A DNA stretch of 9,530 bases from Thermoplasmata archaeon (lineage in GTDB: Archaea; Thermoplasmatota; Thermoplasmata; Lutacidiplasmatales; UBA184), in assembly GCA_021823085.1 (NCBI GenBank), contig JAKAPG010000050.1, forward strand, positions 1-9,530, read 5' to 3'. The position numbers and the translations under genes were made by a program. Position 1 is the first letter of the stretch. Each line of letters starts with the position of its first letter. Below, piece by piece: positions 1-6,192 of this stretch. The notes below the pieces were generated by a model. That model saw only the letters and a program-made list of their open reading frames with translations, was not told where the DNA came from and made no database searches.

Positions 1-29
1 GGCGCCCGGCTCGCGCCACGGGGGCAGAT

Positions 30-428
30 TCAGTCGAAGTCGCTGTGGACTGCCAACAGGTAGACGAACACCAGGACCGAGACGATCGCCGGCACGTTCG
101 CGACAGCCGCGAGCCCCTGGCCCCCATAGAGCGGCAGCCCTACGAACCAGATGACCGCCGCACCGACGGCGATCAGGGCGAGGACGAAGGCCCAGAGCTC
201 CTGCCGCCACAACCCGAAGGCGACGGCGAGGATGACGGCGCCGAGGATGAGGGTGATCAGCCCCGAAAGGATCCCCGAGCCGAACGCGGCGGTGTACCCG
301 CTCGTCGCCGCGTGGAAGAGCGCGGCACCGACAACGAGGAACCCTCCGAGGAGCACGAACAGACCGAAGATTCCAACCAGGACCGCGAGTACCGCGACAC
401 CCAGGGGCAGGCTCCGTCCTCCCTCCAC
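30..428 (-). CDS. Hypothetical four-TM membrane protein (DUF2127/DUF7144-like)
   Basis: This is a 132-aa, very hydrophobic protein with four predicted membrane segments at about residues 9-38, 51-73, 78-98 and 108-128. There is no signal peptide beyond TM1 and no catalytic motif. The pattern of a PLGVAVLA-type TM1, a 'GLW..ELWAF' turn between TM2 and TM3 and an aliphatic TM4 ending in a short acidic tail (HSDFD) resembles small archaeal 'predicted membrane protein' families such as DUF2127/DUF7144. That resemblance is from memory and not tested. The start is GTG, chosen because a GGAG (positions 436-439 on the minus strand) sits 7 nt upstream and the hydrophobic stretch begins immediately after it. 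It is separated by about 460 nt from the ABC exporter genes on the same strand, so it is probably its own transcript. Its function is unknown. Confidence 0.78.
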   Translation of the reverse strand: MEGGRSLPLGVAVLAVLVGIFGLFVLLGGFLVVGAALFHAATSGYTAAFGSGILSGLITLILGAVILAVAFGLWRQELWAFVLALIAVGAAVIWFVGLPLYGGQGLAAVANVPAIVSVLVFVYLLAVHSDFD

Positions 429-531
429 GTCAGTTCTCCGGCATCTCGTGGGCCGGTACGGCTCGAGACGATCGTGCGGGGTGTGGGCCCGTTCGGCCGT
501 TCCGGCGGAGTCTCACGAGACGGGGGAGCGG

Positions 532-540
532 AATAACCCT
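532..540 (-). promoter_or_regulatory. Possible TATA-like box upstream of the 4-TM protein
   Basis: On the minus strand this reads AGGGTTATT, an AT-rich step in otherwise GC-rich DNA. It resembles the AGGGTTAAT upstream of the ABC ATPase gene at 2707. A start about 27 nt downstream would leave a leader of roughly 80 nt before the GTG at 428, which is long, so the assignment is tentative. Confidence 0.3.
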
Positions 541-810
541 CGTCCCGAATCGAGGCACGCCGATTGGATGCGGCGGGATGGTTTCGCTTCGCTCGAGGGG
601 GGCTCAGACCCGACGCTGAGCGCCGGCGGATCGACCTCGATGGGCGTGCCGCCGTCGTCACCGAAGGGGGAGGGGGATACTTCGGGGCCCGGTCTCGAGG
701 GGCAAGGGCGCTTGCGGAGGCACCGGAGACACCCCCGGTGGGTTCGTTGGCGGGCGGGGCTCGAGTACGCGTTCGGGTCGTACCCACCCGCTCGACCCGG
801 GGTCGTTCGC

Positions 811-840
811 AAAGCGCCGGGACCGCCCCGGACCCGGCGC
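811..840 (-). terminator. Candidate terminator hairpin after the ABC permease
   Basis: Perfect 8-bp arms GCGCCGGG (814-821) and CCCGGCGC (833-840) enclose an A-A mismatch, three more G-C pairs (823-825 with 829-831) and a CCC loop. On the minus strand the stem is followed directly by TTT (811-813) and begins about 50 nt past the permease stop. The T-run is short for an archaeal terminator, so it may instead be an RNA-stabilising 3' structure. Confidence 0.4.
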
Positions 841-890
841 GCGCGGGTTCCGGGGATCGGACCCCCTATGCGTCGTGCCCGGGGAATCGC

Positions 891-1661
891 TCACTGGATG
901 GGGCCCATATCCAGCGTTCGGAATCCCCAGATCGCCGCGCCGAACCCGACGGCGGCGAGCAGGCTCAGCACACCGACGCCGACGAGATCCTGGCTTCCGA
1001 GCGTTCCGGAGAACGCGTCCCGCACCGTGTTCGCCGCGTAGGTGAGGGGGTTGCCGTAGAAGATCGTCGCGAGGACCTTCGGGGTCGAGGACGTGATCGG
1101 GTAGTAGACGGTGGACAGAAAGATCACGAACAGCTGCAGGAACGACTGAATCGAGAAGTAGGCGTTCGCCGATCGAAGTCGCGTCCCAAGTGTGATCAAC
1201 AGGCCGGCGAAGAAAATGCTCCCGACGGCCACCGTGAGCAGGACCGCGAGCGTCCCGATCGGCGAGAGGGCCGCGATCCCGACGAGGGGCAGTCCCACCA
1301 GCATCATGATCCCGACACCGACGAGCGAGAACAGCACGGTCGTCAGCACGAGGCCGCCCAGGTACTCGGCGCGCAGGAACGGACCGGAGAAGATCTGCTC
1401 GGTCATCCTCCACCGACGGTCGAGCCAGAAGAGGTTCCCCGAGACGACACCGCCGGTGATCATCTGGAAGGCGATCATCCCGGGGACGAGGAACGCCGTG
1501 TAGGACCCGCCGGTGGCACTGCTCGGGATGAGGCCGCTGAACATCGTCCCCAGGACGATGATCGTGATCGCCGGCTGACCGAAGCGGATGATGACCGTCA
1601 GCGGATCGAGATTGGACGCGAAATTGCGCACCACGAGCCTCAGCACCGGGGGGAGTCTCAC
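891..1661 (-). CDS. ABC-2 type transporter permease
   Basis: This 256-aa integral membrane subunit of an ABC exporter forms the translocation path in the cytoplasmic membrane. It would pair as a dimer with the ATPase encoded just upstream. Six membrane segments are visible at about residues 28-45, 56-76, 101-126, 134-160, 167-190 and 226-248. The cytoplasmic loop 77-100 carries RRWRMTEQI, and NPLTYAANTVR (204-214) before TM6 is typical of the ABC2_membrane (DrrB/NodJ-like) family, as is the total length. The open frame continues far upstream antisense-free but out of phase with the ATPase. The start chosen is the GTG whose GTGA overlaps the ATPase TGA by 4 nt, which implies translational coupling. 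The substrate (drug, lipid, polysaccharide or peptide) cannot be deduced. Confidence 0.93.
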   Translation of the reverse strand: MRLPPVLRLVVRNFASNLDPLTVIIRFGQPAITIIVLGTMFSGLIPSSATGGSYTAFLVPGMIAFQMITGGVVSGNLFWLDRRWRMTEQIFSGPFLRAEYLGGLVLTTVLFSLVGVGIMMLVGLPLVGIAALSPIGTLAVLLTVAVGSIFFAGLLITLGTRLRSANAYFSIQSFLQLFVIFLSTVYYPITSSTPKVLATIFYGNPLTYAANTVRDAFSGTLGSQDLVGVGVLSLLAAVGFGAAIWGFRTLDMGPIQ

Positions 1662-2707
1662 GGGAGTCCTCCGCCCGATGCCCGCGTCAGCGCTCCGGTG
1701 ATCGAGGAGCCCTCTTCGGGTTCGTCCCGCTGCTCGTTCCCCGTCTCCCCGATCATTCCGAGGAATGCTCCTTCCAGGGTCGCTTCCTCGATGGCCATGC
1801 GGCCGATATCGAGCGAATGGGACTGGGCCCAGTGGCTGACCCGCGGGAGGAGCTCCTCCGCTCGTTCGGCCCGGAACGAGACCTGGGTCGCCGCGTTCTC
1901 CGTCCCCTCCTCGCGAGAGAGCAGTACTGCGCCCTCCCCCTCGAGATCGGCGACGAGCTGACCCCGAAGGTCGGGAGCCAGCGGCCGTGAGAAGACGATC
2001 GAGACCTCGCGAGCTCCGCCGTGCTGGTGCTTGAGCTCCTCCGCCGTATCGATCGCGAGGAGGCTCCCTTTGTGGACGACGGCGATCCGGTCGCAGAGCA
2101 TGTCGGCCTCGTGGAGGATGTGGGTCGTGAACACGATCGAGAGCCCTCCCTGGGCGCGGCGGCGGAGGTAGCCCAAGATCCTCCGACGGGAGATCGCGTC
2201 GAGACCGACGGTCGGCTCGTCCAGAAACAGGATCTCCATGTCGTGCATGAGCTCCCGGGCGACCTGGAAGCGTCGCCGCTCGCCGCCCGAGAGCGCCCAG
2301 GGCTTGCGCTTGCGCGCCGGTTCGAGCTCGAAGAGCTCGATCATCTCCTCGGCCCGGGTCTTGGCGACCTCGCGGGGAGTCCCCCACAGGAACGCGTACA
2401 GTGTGAGGTTCCGCTCGACCGTGACGAAATCGAGGGACTCGGACTGTAGGACGACGCCGAGGCGCGAACGGAGCGCGCGACCGCCCGTCCGGATGTCCTG
2501 GCCGAGCACGATCGCCGTTCCCTCGGTCGGCGGAAGGAGCGTGGTGAGGAGGCGGACCGTCGTGGTCTTGCCTGCCCCGTTGCGCCCGAGCAGACCGAGG
2601 ATCTCCCCCCGGTGCAACTCGAGCGACAGATGGCGGATCGCGAACCGTCCCGGCGCGTAGGCGTAGCCCAGATCGCGGGTTTCCATCACGACTTCGTTCC
2701 ACGGCAT
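1658..2707 (-). CDS. ABC-2 type transporter ATP-binding protein (DrrA-like)
   Basis: This 349-aa cytoplasmic ATPase powers the permease encoded next to it. All nucleotide-binding motifs are intact: A-loop aromatic Y17, Walker A GRNGAGKT (41-48), Q-loop Q88, signature LSGGE (139-143), Walker B ILFLDE (159-164), D-loop GLD (168-170) and switch His196 in TTH. Residues after about 210 form the C-terminal extension typical of DrrA/DUF4162 ATPases, with EEATLEGAFLGMIGE near 315-330. They end in a low-complexity acidic and glycine-rich tail. The start is ATG at 2707; an internal ATG at 2686 (METRDLGY) is the alternative, seven codons in. Longer upstream readings add an Arg/Pro-rich segment with no family counterpart. 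No SD is seen before the ATG. The gene is paralogous to the ATPase beginning at 8864. Confidence 0.94.
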   Translation of the reverse strand: MPWNEVVMETRDLGYAYAPGRFAIRHLSLELHRGEILGLLGRNGAGKTTTVRLLTTLLPPTEGTAIVLGQDIRTGGRALRSRLGVVLQSESLDFVTVERNLTLYAFLWGTPREVAKTRAEEMIELFELEPARKRKPWALSGGERRRFQVARELMHDMEILFLDEPTVGLDAISRRRILGYLRRRAQGGLSIVFTTHILHEADMLCDRIAVVHKGSLLAIDTAEELKHQHGGAREVSIVFSRPLAPDLRGQLVADLEGEGAVLLSREEGTENAATQVSFRAERAEELLPRVSHWAQSHSLDIGRMAIEEATLEGAFLGMIGETGNEQRDEPEEGSSITGALTRASGGGLP

Positions 2708-2761
2708 GAGGGGGGACCGTTCGGCCGAGGGCCGGCGGTGCTGACGGCCAGCCGGGGGTGC

Positions 2762-2773
2762 GATTAACCCTAG
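2762..2773 (-). promoter_or_regulatory. Candidate TATA box for the ABC exporter genes
   Basis: The minus strand reads CTAGGGTTAATC, the only AT-rich patch close upstream of the ATPase start. Its centre lies about 58 nt before the ATG, predicting a leader of about 30 nt. The leader contains a small inverted repeat, CGGCC-GAG-GGCCG (2722-2734). The box overlaps the stop codon of the possible small gene at 2770-2976, so the exporter may be transcribed both from here and by read-through. Confidence 0.45.
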
Positions 2774-2976
2774 CGACCGACGAGCGCTCTTGCGCCCGGG
2801 ACCCGGGCGAGGGAGCCCGCCTCGCGGCGAACGCAGCTCGCCGGGGGACGGATGCGCTCCCACCCTCCGAGTTTCGCCTCGCCGACCTCGGAGGGATCGC
2901 TGTCCGCCTCGATGTTCGCCGGCGCAGATCGCACCACGAATTCCCCCTCGCGGTCTCCGAGGATCGACGGTGGCAT
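2770..2976 (-). CDS. Possible small hypothetical protein (68 aa)
   Basis: I do not recognise this protein. It is hydrophilic, with no membrane segment. Its first half is acidic (about residues 23-35 include EADSDPSEVGEAK) and its second half basic and glycine-rich, with a single Cys. Support comes from the start region. The ATG is preceded, with 6-nt spacing, by GGAGG (minus strand of 2983-2987), the best Shine-Dalgarno in the window, and a TATA-like AT island (3020-3030) lies about 49 nt upstream. Most third codon positions are G or C, as in the real genes, but that is weak evidence in GC-rich DNA. It ends 62 nt before the ABC ATPase start and could be the first gene of that operon. The alternative is a leader region with a fortuitous reading frame. 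Confidence 0.37.
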   Translation of the reverse strand: MPPSILGDREGEFVVRSAPANIEADSDPSEVGEAKLGGWERIRPPASCVRREAGSLARVPGARALVGR

Positions 2977-2988
2977 TCGCGTCCTCCG

Positions 2989-3003
2989 GGACCGTACCGG
3001 TCC
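2989..3003. promoter_or_regulatory. Inverted repeat near predicted minus-strand start
   Basis: A perfect 6-bp inverted repeat, GGACCG-TAC-CGGTCC, lies between the AT island and the GGAGG of the small minus-strand ORF. That is about where transcription from the island would start. It may be a repressor site or a leader hairpin, and arms this short can also arise by chance. Confidence 0.3.
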
Positions 3004-3018
3004 GCGGGCGACGATTCG

Positions 3019-3042
3019 TTAACTAACTAAACCTCTTATATC
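3019..3042. promoter_or_regulatory. Divergent promoter island
   Basis: This is the strongest AT-rich segment in the window. On the plus strand TAAACC (3028-3033) followed by TTATAT (3036-3041) resembles an archaeal BRE plus TATA box. A start about 26 nt downstream (near 3063) fits the hydrolase ATG at 3115 and excludes the earlier in-frame ATG at 3055. On the minus strand the tandem TTAGTTAGTTAA (3019-3030) could serve as the TATA element for the small ORF at 2770-2976. Confidence 0.6.
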
Positions 3043-3070
3043 GTTCCGGACTTCATGGGGTCGGCGGGGC

Positions 3071-3098
3071 GTCGGTCGCCTCGTTCCTGGCGACCGGC
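3071..3098 (+). promoter_or_regulatory. Long inverted repeat in the hydrolase leader
   Basis: Perfect 8-bp arms CGGTCGCC (3073-3080) and GGCGACCG (3089-3096) are separated by 8 nt. As RNA the stem extends to 10 bp through a U-G (3072/3097) and a G-C pair (3071/3098). It lies just downstream of the predicted start near 3063 and ends 16 nt before the ATG at 3115, so it could be an operator or a leader hairpin. Confidence 0.42.
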
Positions 3099-3114
3099 CC
3101 CGGATCGTTCCACC

Positions 3115-3942
3115 ATGTCCCTCTCCGAGCAAGAAGTCGAGATCAAGGGTCCTCGCCGTTCGTTCGATTGCTTCCGGGTCTTTCCGGAGAGCCGCTCCGG
3201 TAAGCGCCCCGCCGTCGTCGTGATCCATGAGATCTTCGGCACCGATGCCCACATCCGCGACGTCGCCCGGAGGTTCGCGTCCCTCGGGTACGTCGCCGCA
3301 GCGCCGAACCTGTTCTCGGGCGAGGTCCAGAAGGTGCTGACCCCGGAAAACATCGGCCTCGCAATGCGGGCCTTTGCGAACGCTCCGCCCGAGCTTCGCC
3401 GAGACCCCAGCCTGTTCGCCTCGTTCGCCCAGTCCCAGCCGCCCGACCTTCGCCCCATCCTCTACGCGTTCGGGACCGTCACGAGCCCTGCGGCGCAGGC
3501 CGGATTCGCGCTCGACCTCGCGGCCGTGTCCCGGTACCTTCGTTCGCTTCCCGAGGTCGACCCGGCGCGCATCGGTTCGGTGGGGTTCTGCTTCGGAGGA
3601 GCGATGAGCGCCCGGTTCGCGACCGCGGATCCGGACCTCAGGGCCGCGGTGATCTTCTACGGCCAGAACCCTCCCCTAGAGGACGTCCCCAAGATCGGTG
3701 CGTCGGTCCTCGGTCTCTATGGGGGCGAGGACCCCGGCATCACGTCGACCGTCCCGGACCTCGCCGCTGCCATGAAGAAGGCCGGCAAGAGCTTCGACTA
3801 CCACGTCTACCCCGGCGCTCGCCACGCCTTCTTCAACGACACTCGCCCCAACTACCACGCCGAGAGCGCGAAGGATGCGTGGATCCGGGTCCGACGGTTC
3901 TTTGCCGCGACGCTGGGCGGGCCGGCGCCGCGTCCGAAGTAA
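3115..3942 (+). CDS. Dienelactone hydrolase family protein
   Basis: This is a 275-aa cytosolic alpha/beta hydrolase of the DLH family (COG0412). The family hydrolyses dienelactone and related lactones or esters using a Cys-His-Asp triad. The nucleophile elbow GFCFGG gives Cys159, Asp206 lies in YGGEDPG and His237 in GARHAFF. Glu39 in VIHEIFG matches the glutamate that controls the resting cysteine in DLH. A segment at about 72-115 is longer than in compact bacterial DLHs, which are around 235 aa. There is no signal peptide. The start at 3115 is chosen over the in-frame ATG at 3055 because 3055 lies too close to the TATA box (3036-3041) and the extra residues are Arg/Pro-rich. No SD is visible. 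The stop is followed by a second TAA in another frame (3944). The MFS gene starts 37 nt later, suggesting co-transcription. The true substrate is unknown. Confidence 0.93.
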   Translation: MSLSEQEVEIKGPRRSFDCFRVFPESRSGKRPAVVVIHEIFGTDAHIRDVARRFASLGYVAAAPNLFSGEVQKVLTPENIGLAMRAFANAPPELRRDPSLFASFAQSQPPDLRPILYAFGTVTSPAAQAGFALDLAAVSRYLRSLPEVDPARIGSVGFCFGGAMSARFATADPDLRAAVIFYGQNPPLEDVPKIGASVLGLYGGEDPGITSTVPDLAAAMKKAGKSFDYHVYPGARHAFFNDTRPNYHAESAKDAWIRVRRFFAATLGGPAPRPK

Positions 3943-3979
3943 GTAACCGACCTCGCATCGTCCGGGTCCGGAGTCGCGG

Positions 3980-5797
3980 ATGGAGTACAAGTGGACCGTC
4001 CTATCCAACACAACGCTCGGCGGCCTGATGGCCGCCATCGACGGATCCATTCTCCTGATCTCCCTCCCGGTGGTCTTCAAGGGGCTGGGCGTCGACCCGT
4101 TCTCCGCGGCCAACTTCCCGCTCCTGATCTGGCTCCTCCTGGGGTACGGGATCGTGACCGCCACGTTGCTGGTCACCTTCGGACGCCTGTCCGACATGTT
4201 CGGCCGGGCCCGCCTGTACAACATGGGCTTCGCCATCTTCGCGACCGGCTCGCTCCTCCTCTTCCTCGAGCCGTGGCAGGGCACCGTGGGCGCTTGGACC
4301 CTCGTGTTCTTCCGGCTCATCCAGGCCGTGGGTGCTGCGTTCATCTTCTCGAACTCAGCGGCGCTCCTGACGGACGCCTTCCCGCCCGGCGAACGTGGGA
4401 AGGCGATGGGCGTCAACCAGATCTCCTTCATCGGCGGATCGCTCTTGGGACTCGTCATCGGGGGAATCCTCGCCGGCATCCCGGACATCCACCTCGGCCC
4501 GCTCGTCCTCCCCACCTGGAGGATCATCTTCCTCGTCAGCGTCCCCGTGAGCGTCTTCGGGACCATCTGGGCGTACTGGAAGCTCAAGGAGACGTCGATC
4601 CGACGGGCCGACCAGCAGCCCGACATCGCCGGGAACGTGGCCTTCGCGGCCGGTCTCACCAGCATCTTGGTGGGGATCACCTACGGCCTGCTTCCCTACG
4701 GGTCATCGACCACGGGGTGGGCTTCGCCGTGGGTGATCGCGGCGCTCGCCGCGGGCGGCGCCCTGCTCGTTGCGTTCGTCTTCATCGAGCTGCGCGTACG
4801 CGACCCGATGTTCCACCTCGAGTTCCTGCGCGTCCGCGCGTTCGGGGCGGGGGTCAGCGCCGCGCTGTTAGGCTCCCTTGCCCGCGGCGGGCTCATGCTC
4901 ATGCTCGTGATCTGGTTCCAGGGGATCTGGCTCCCGCTGCACGGCTACAGCTTCGCGACGACGCCGCTCTGGGCGGGGATCATGATGATCCCCATGATCG
5001 GCGGGTTCCTGGTCGCCGGCCCGCTGAGCGGTACGCTCTCCGACCGGTACGGGGCCCGTCCCTTCGCCACAGGGGGTCTCGTCCTCGCGGGAGCCGCGTT
5101 CTTCGCGATGGCGTTCCTTCCGGTCGACTTCGCCTACTGGGAGATGGGCGTCCTGCTGTTCGTCAACGGCATCGGGATGGGGATGTTCGCCTCGCCCAAC
5201 GCGGCCGCCGTGATGAGCTCGGTCCCTGCCGAGAACCGGGGCTCGGCGTCGGGCATGCTCGCCACGCTGCAGAACACGGGCCAGCAGATGAGCCTCGCCA
5301 TCTTCTTCACGATCGTCATCGTCGGGCTCGCCGCGGGACTCGGCCCGAACTCGGCGACCGTGCTGGCGGCCTCCGGCGTCCCTTTGGCCGACACTGCGAT
5401 CCTGAGCCACTTGATCGGCTCCGACCCCACGGGCGCGTTGTTCGGCGCCTTCCTGGGGGAGAACCCGATGACCCAGCTCCTCGCGATCGCGTCGACCGCG
5501 CCGGGATGGATCCCTCTCTCTCCGTCGGTGACCACCACTCTGCTCGCTCCCCACTTCTTCGCCACCGCGGTCGCGAGCAGTTTCGGCACCGCCATCAGCG
5601 AGGCGTTCATCATCGCCGGATCGCTCGTGGCCATCGCCGCCGTCGTCTCCGCGCTCCGCGGCCGGCAGTACTTCTACCCGGAAAGGACGACACTGGCTCG
5701 CGAAGCCCCCGTTCCGTCCCCGACCCCGCCCCTGACGGTACCGGTCGCGGGAGCGGCCGACCCACCCGTCGGTAGCGCCGTGCATCGCGATCGCTGA
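3980..5797 (+). CDS. DHA2-family MFS efflux transporter (14 TM, EmrB/QacA-like)
   Basis: This 605-aa inner-membrane transporter probably exports small lipophilic molecules in exchange for protons. Family motifs include AIDGSILLISLP in TM1 (Asp21), motif A GRLSDMFGR (68-76) after TM2, motif B around Arg112 (RLIQAVGAAF), and the second-half motif A copy GTLSDRYGAR. Motif C fits the antiporter spacing G144-x8-G153-x3-G157-x-x2-G161-G162, but the usual proline after G157 is Leu158. A long outer loop precedes the last membrane segment, as in 14-TM DHA2 proteins. The roughly 40-residue tail is Pro/Ala-rich and probably disordered. The start ATG has a GGAG 6 nt upstream (3970-3973). It is the second gene after the hydrolase, and a 3' hairpin follows at 5813-5830. 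The substrate is not deducible. Confidence 0.93.
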   Translation: MEYKWTVLSNTTLGGLMAAIDGSILLISLPVVFKGLGVDPFSAANFPLLIWLLLGYGIVTATLLVTFGRLSDMFGRARLYNMGFAIFATGSLLLFLEPWQGTVGAWTLVFFRLIQAVGAAFIFSNSAALLTDAFPPGERGKAMGVNQISFIGGSLLGLVIGGILAGIPDIHLGPLVLPTWRIIFLVSVPVSVFGTIWAYWKLKETSIRRADQQPDIAGNVAFAAGLTSILVGITYGLLPYGSSTTGWASPWVIAALAAGGALLVAFVFIELRVRDPMFHLEFLRVRAFGAGVSAALLGSLARGGLMLMLVIWFQGIWLPLHGYSFATTPLWAGIMMIPMIGGFLVAGPLSGTLSDRYGARPFATGGLVLAGAAFFAMAFLPVDFAYWEMGVLLFVNGIGMGMFASPNAAAVMSSVPAENRGSASGMLATLQNTGQQMSLAIFFTIVIVGLAAGLGPNSATVLAASGVPLADTAILSHLIGSDPTGALFGAFLGENPMTQLLAIASTAPGWIPLSPSVTTTLLAPHFFATAVASSFGTAISEAFIIAGSLVAIAAVVSALRGRQYFYPERTTLAREAPVPSPTPPLTVPVAGAADPPVGSAVHRDR

Positions 5798-5812
5798 GCG
5801 ACGCGCGGTCCT

Positions 5813-5830
5813 TGCCCGGCGATCCGGGCA
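5813..5830 (+). terminator. Hairpin after the MFS gene
   Basis: TGCCCGG-CGAT-CCGGGCA forms a perfect 7-bp stem with a 4-nt loop, starting 16 nt past the MFS stop codon. No T-run follows; the next bases are TAGGTAGGTAG. It is better described as a possible 3'-end structure than as a classical terminator. Confidence 0.4.
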
Positions 5831-5864
5831 TAGGTAGGTAGCCGGGCGACAGCTCGAGGGTCAT

Positions 5865-5871
5865 CTATTAG
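5865..5871 (+). promoter_or_regulatory. TATA-like box of a leaderless gene
   Basis: CTATTAG sits in GC-rich sequence with its centre 28 nt upstream of the ATG at 5896. Archaeal transcription normally starts about 25-28 nt downstream of the TATA centre, so the mRNA would begin at or within a few nucleotides of the start codon. No ribosome-binding site is visible, which is consistent. Confidence 0.55.
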
Positions 5872-5895
5872 GCCGAGTCCCGGAGTGGCCGGGGC

Positions 5896-6192
5896 ATGGG
5901 TCTCAAGGGAGCCGCGTTCTGGGGCGTGATCGCGATCGTTCTGCTCGCGGCCGCCGGGTTCTCGTGGGGCCACGGGAGCGGGATCTGCGTCACCGGCACC
6001 ACGCTGCTCTGGCTGGGACTCGGGGCCTTCGCGGCCGGGCTCGCCCTCCTGTCGCTGAGCTTCCTCGCGCTCCCCGGCACGATCCTGTTCGTCGTCGTGG
6101 GTTTCCTGCTCCTCATCGGCGCCGGCGTCGGGCTCTTCCTCGCCGGCGGAGGCTGCCACGCGGCGATCTTCGGCTACGCACTCCCGTGGTAG
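5896..6192 (+). CDS. Small three-TM membrane protein with Cys/His loops
   Basis: I do not recognise this 98-aa protein. Membrane segments are predicted at about residues 8-23, 35-57 and 62-83. With Lys4 as the only clear positive charge before TM1, the N-terminus is probably inside. That places loop 24-34 (containing His26 and Cys31) and the tail 84-98 (containing Cys87 and His88) on the same, outer side. These four residues could form a disulfide or a small metal site, which is inference only. The ATG at 5896 is supported by the TATA-like box placed for a leaderless transcript and by the hydrophobic N-terminus that follows. The aminopeptidase gene begins 97 nt downstream on the same strand and may be co-transcribed, since no convincing separate promoter is visible for it. 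Confidence 0.75.
   Translation: MGLKGAAFWGVIAIVLLAAAGFSWGHGSGICVTGTTLLWLGLGAFAAGLALLSLSFLALPGTILFVVVGFLLLIGAGVGLFLAGGGCHAAIFGYALPW

Larger units (their letters stand above)
429..890. other. Hairpin-rich non-coding stretch, no supported gene
   Basis: This is 462 nt between the permease stop and the start of the 4-TM protein. Open frames exist on both strands, but they lack ribosome-binding sites, run antisense into the permease gene or give proline/arginine-rich low-complexity translations, so I call no gene. Perfect inverted repeats lie at 602-607/616-621 (GCTCAG, 8-nt loop), 721-726/735-740 (CACCGG, 8-nt loop), 774-780/793-799 (CGGGTCG, 12-nt loop) and 814-821/833-840 (GCGCCGGG, 11-nt loop). 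I looked for tRNA T-arm, SRP RNA and RNase P RNA signatures and saw none. It could hold the exporter 3' untranslated region and terminator, an unrecognised ncRNA, or the remains of a decayed gene. Confidence 0.5.

Noticed and set aside
1..17. GGCGC/GCGCC repeat as a terminator for the 4-TM protein
   Set aside because: The arms are only 5 bp, no T-run follows, and the region is cut by the window edge, so it cannot be judged.
429..890. tRNA, SRP RNA or RNase P RNA in the long non-coding gap
   Set aside because: I found no GGTTCRANYCC-type T-arm, no SRP GGTGACC core and no RNase P conserved segments on either strand.
564..1961. Long plus-strand open frame (465 codons) opposite the ABC genes
   Set aside because: It runs antisense through the permease and ATPase, gives an Arg/Asp/Glu-rich low-complexity translation and is the usual GC-rich mirror frame of a real gene.
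2758..3030. 90-codon plus-strand frame between the divergent genes
   Set aside because: It has no promoter or ribosome-binding site upstream and overlaps the better supported minus-strand small ORF with its GGAGG.
3055..3114. Upstream in-frame ATG start for the dienelactone hydrolase
   Set aside because: It lies only about 17 nt from the centre of the TATA box, upstream of where transcription should begin, and adds Arg/Pro-rich residues not typical of the family.
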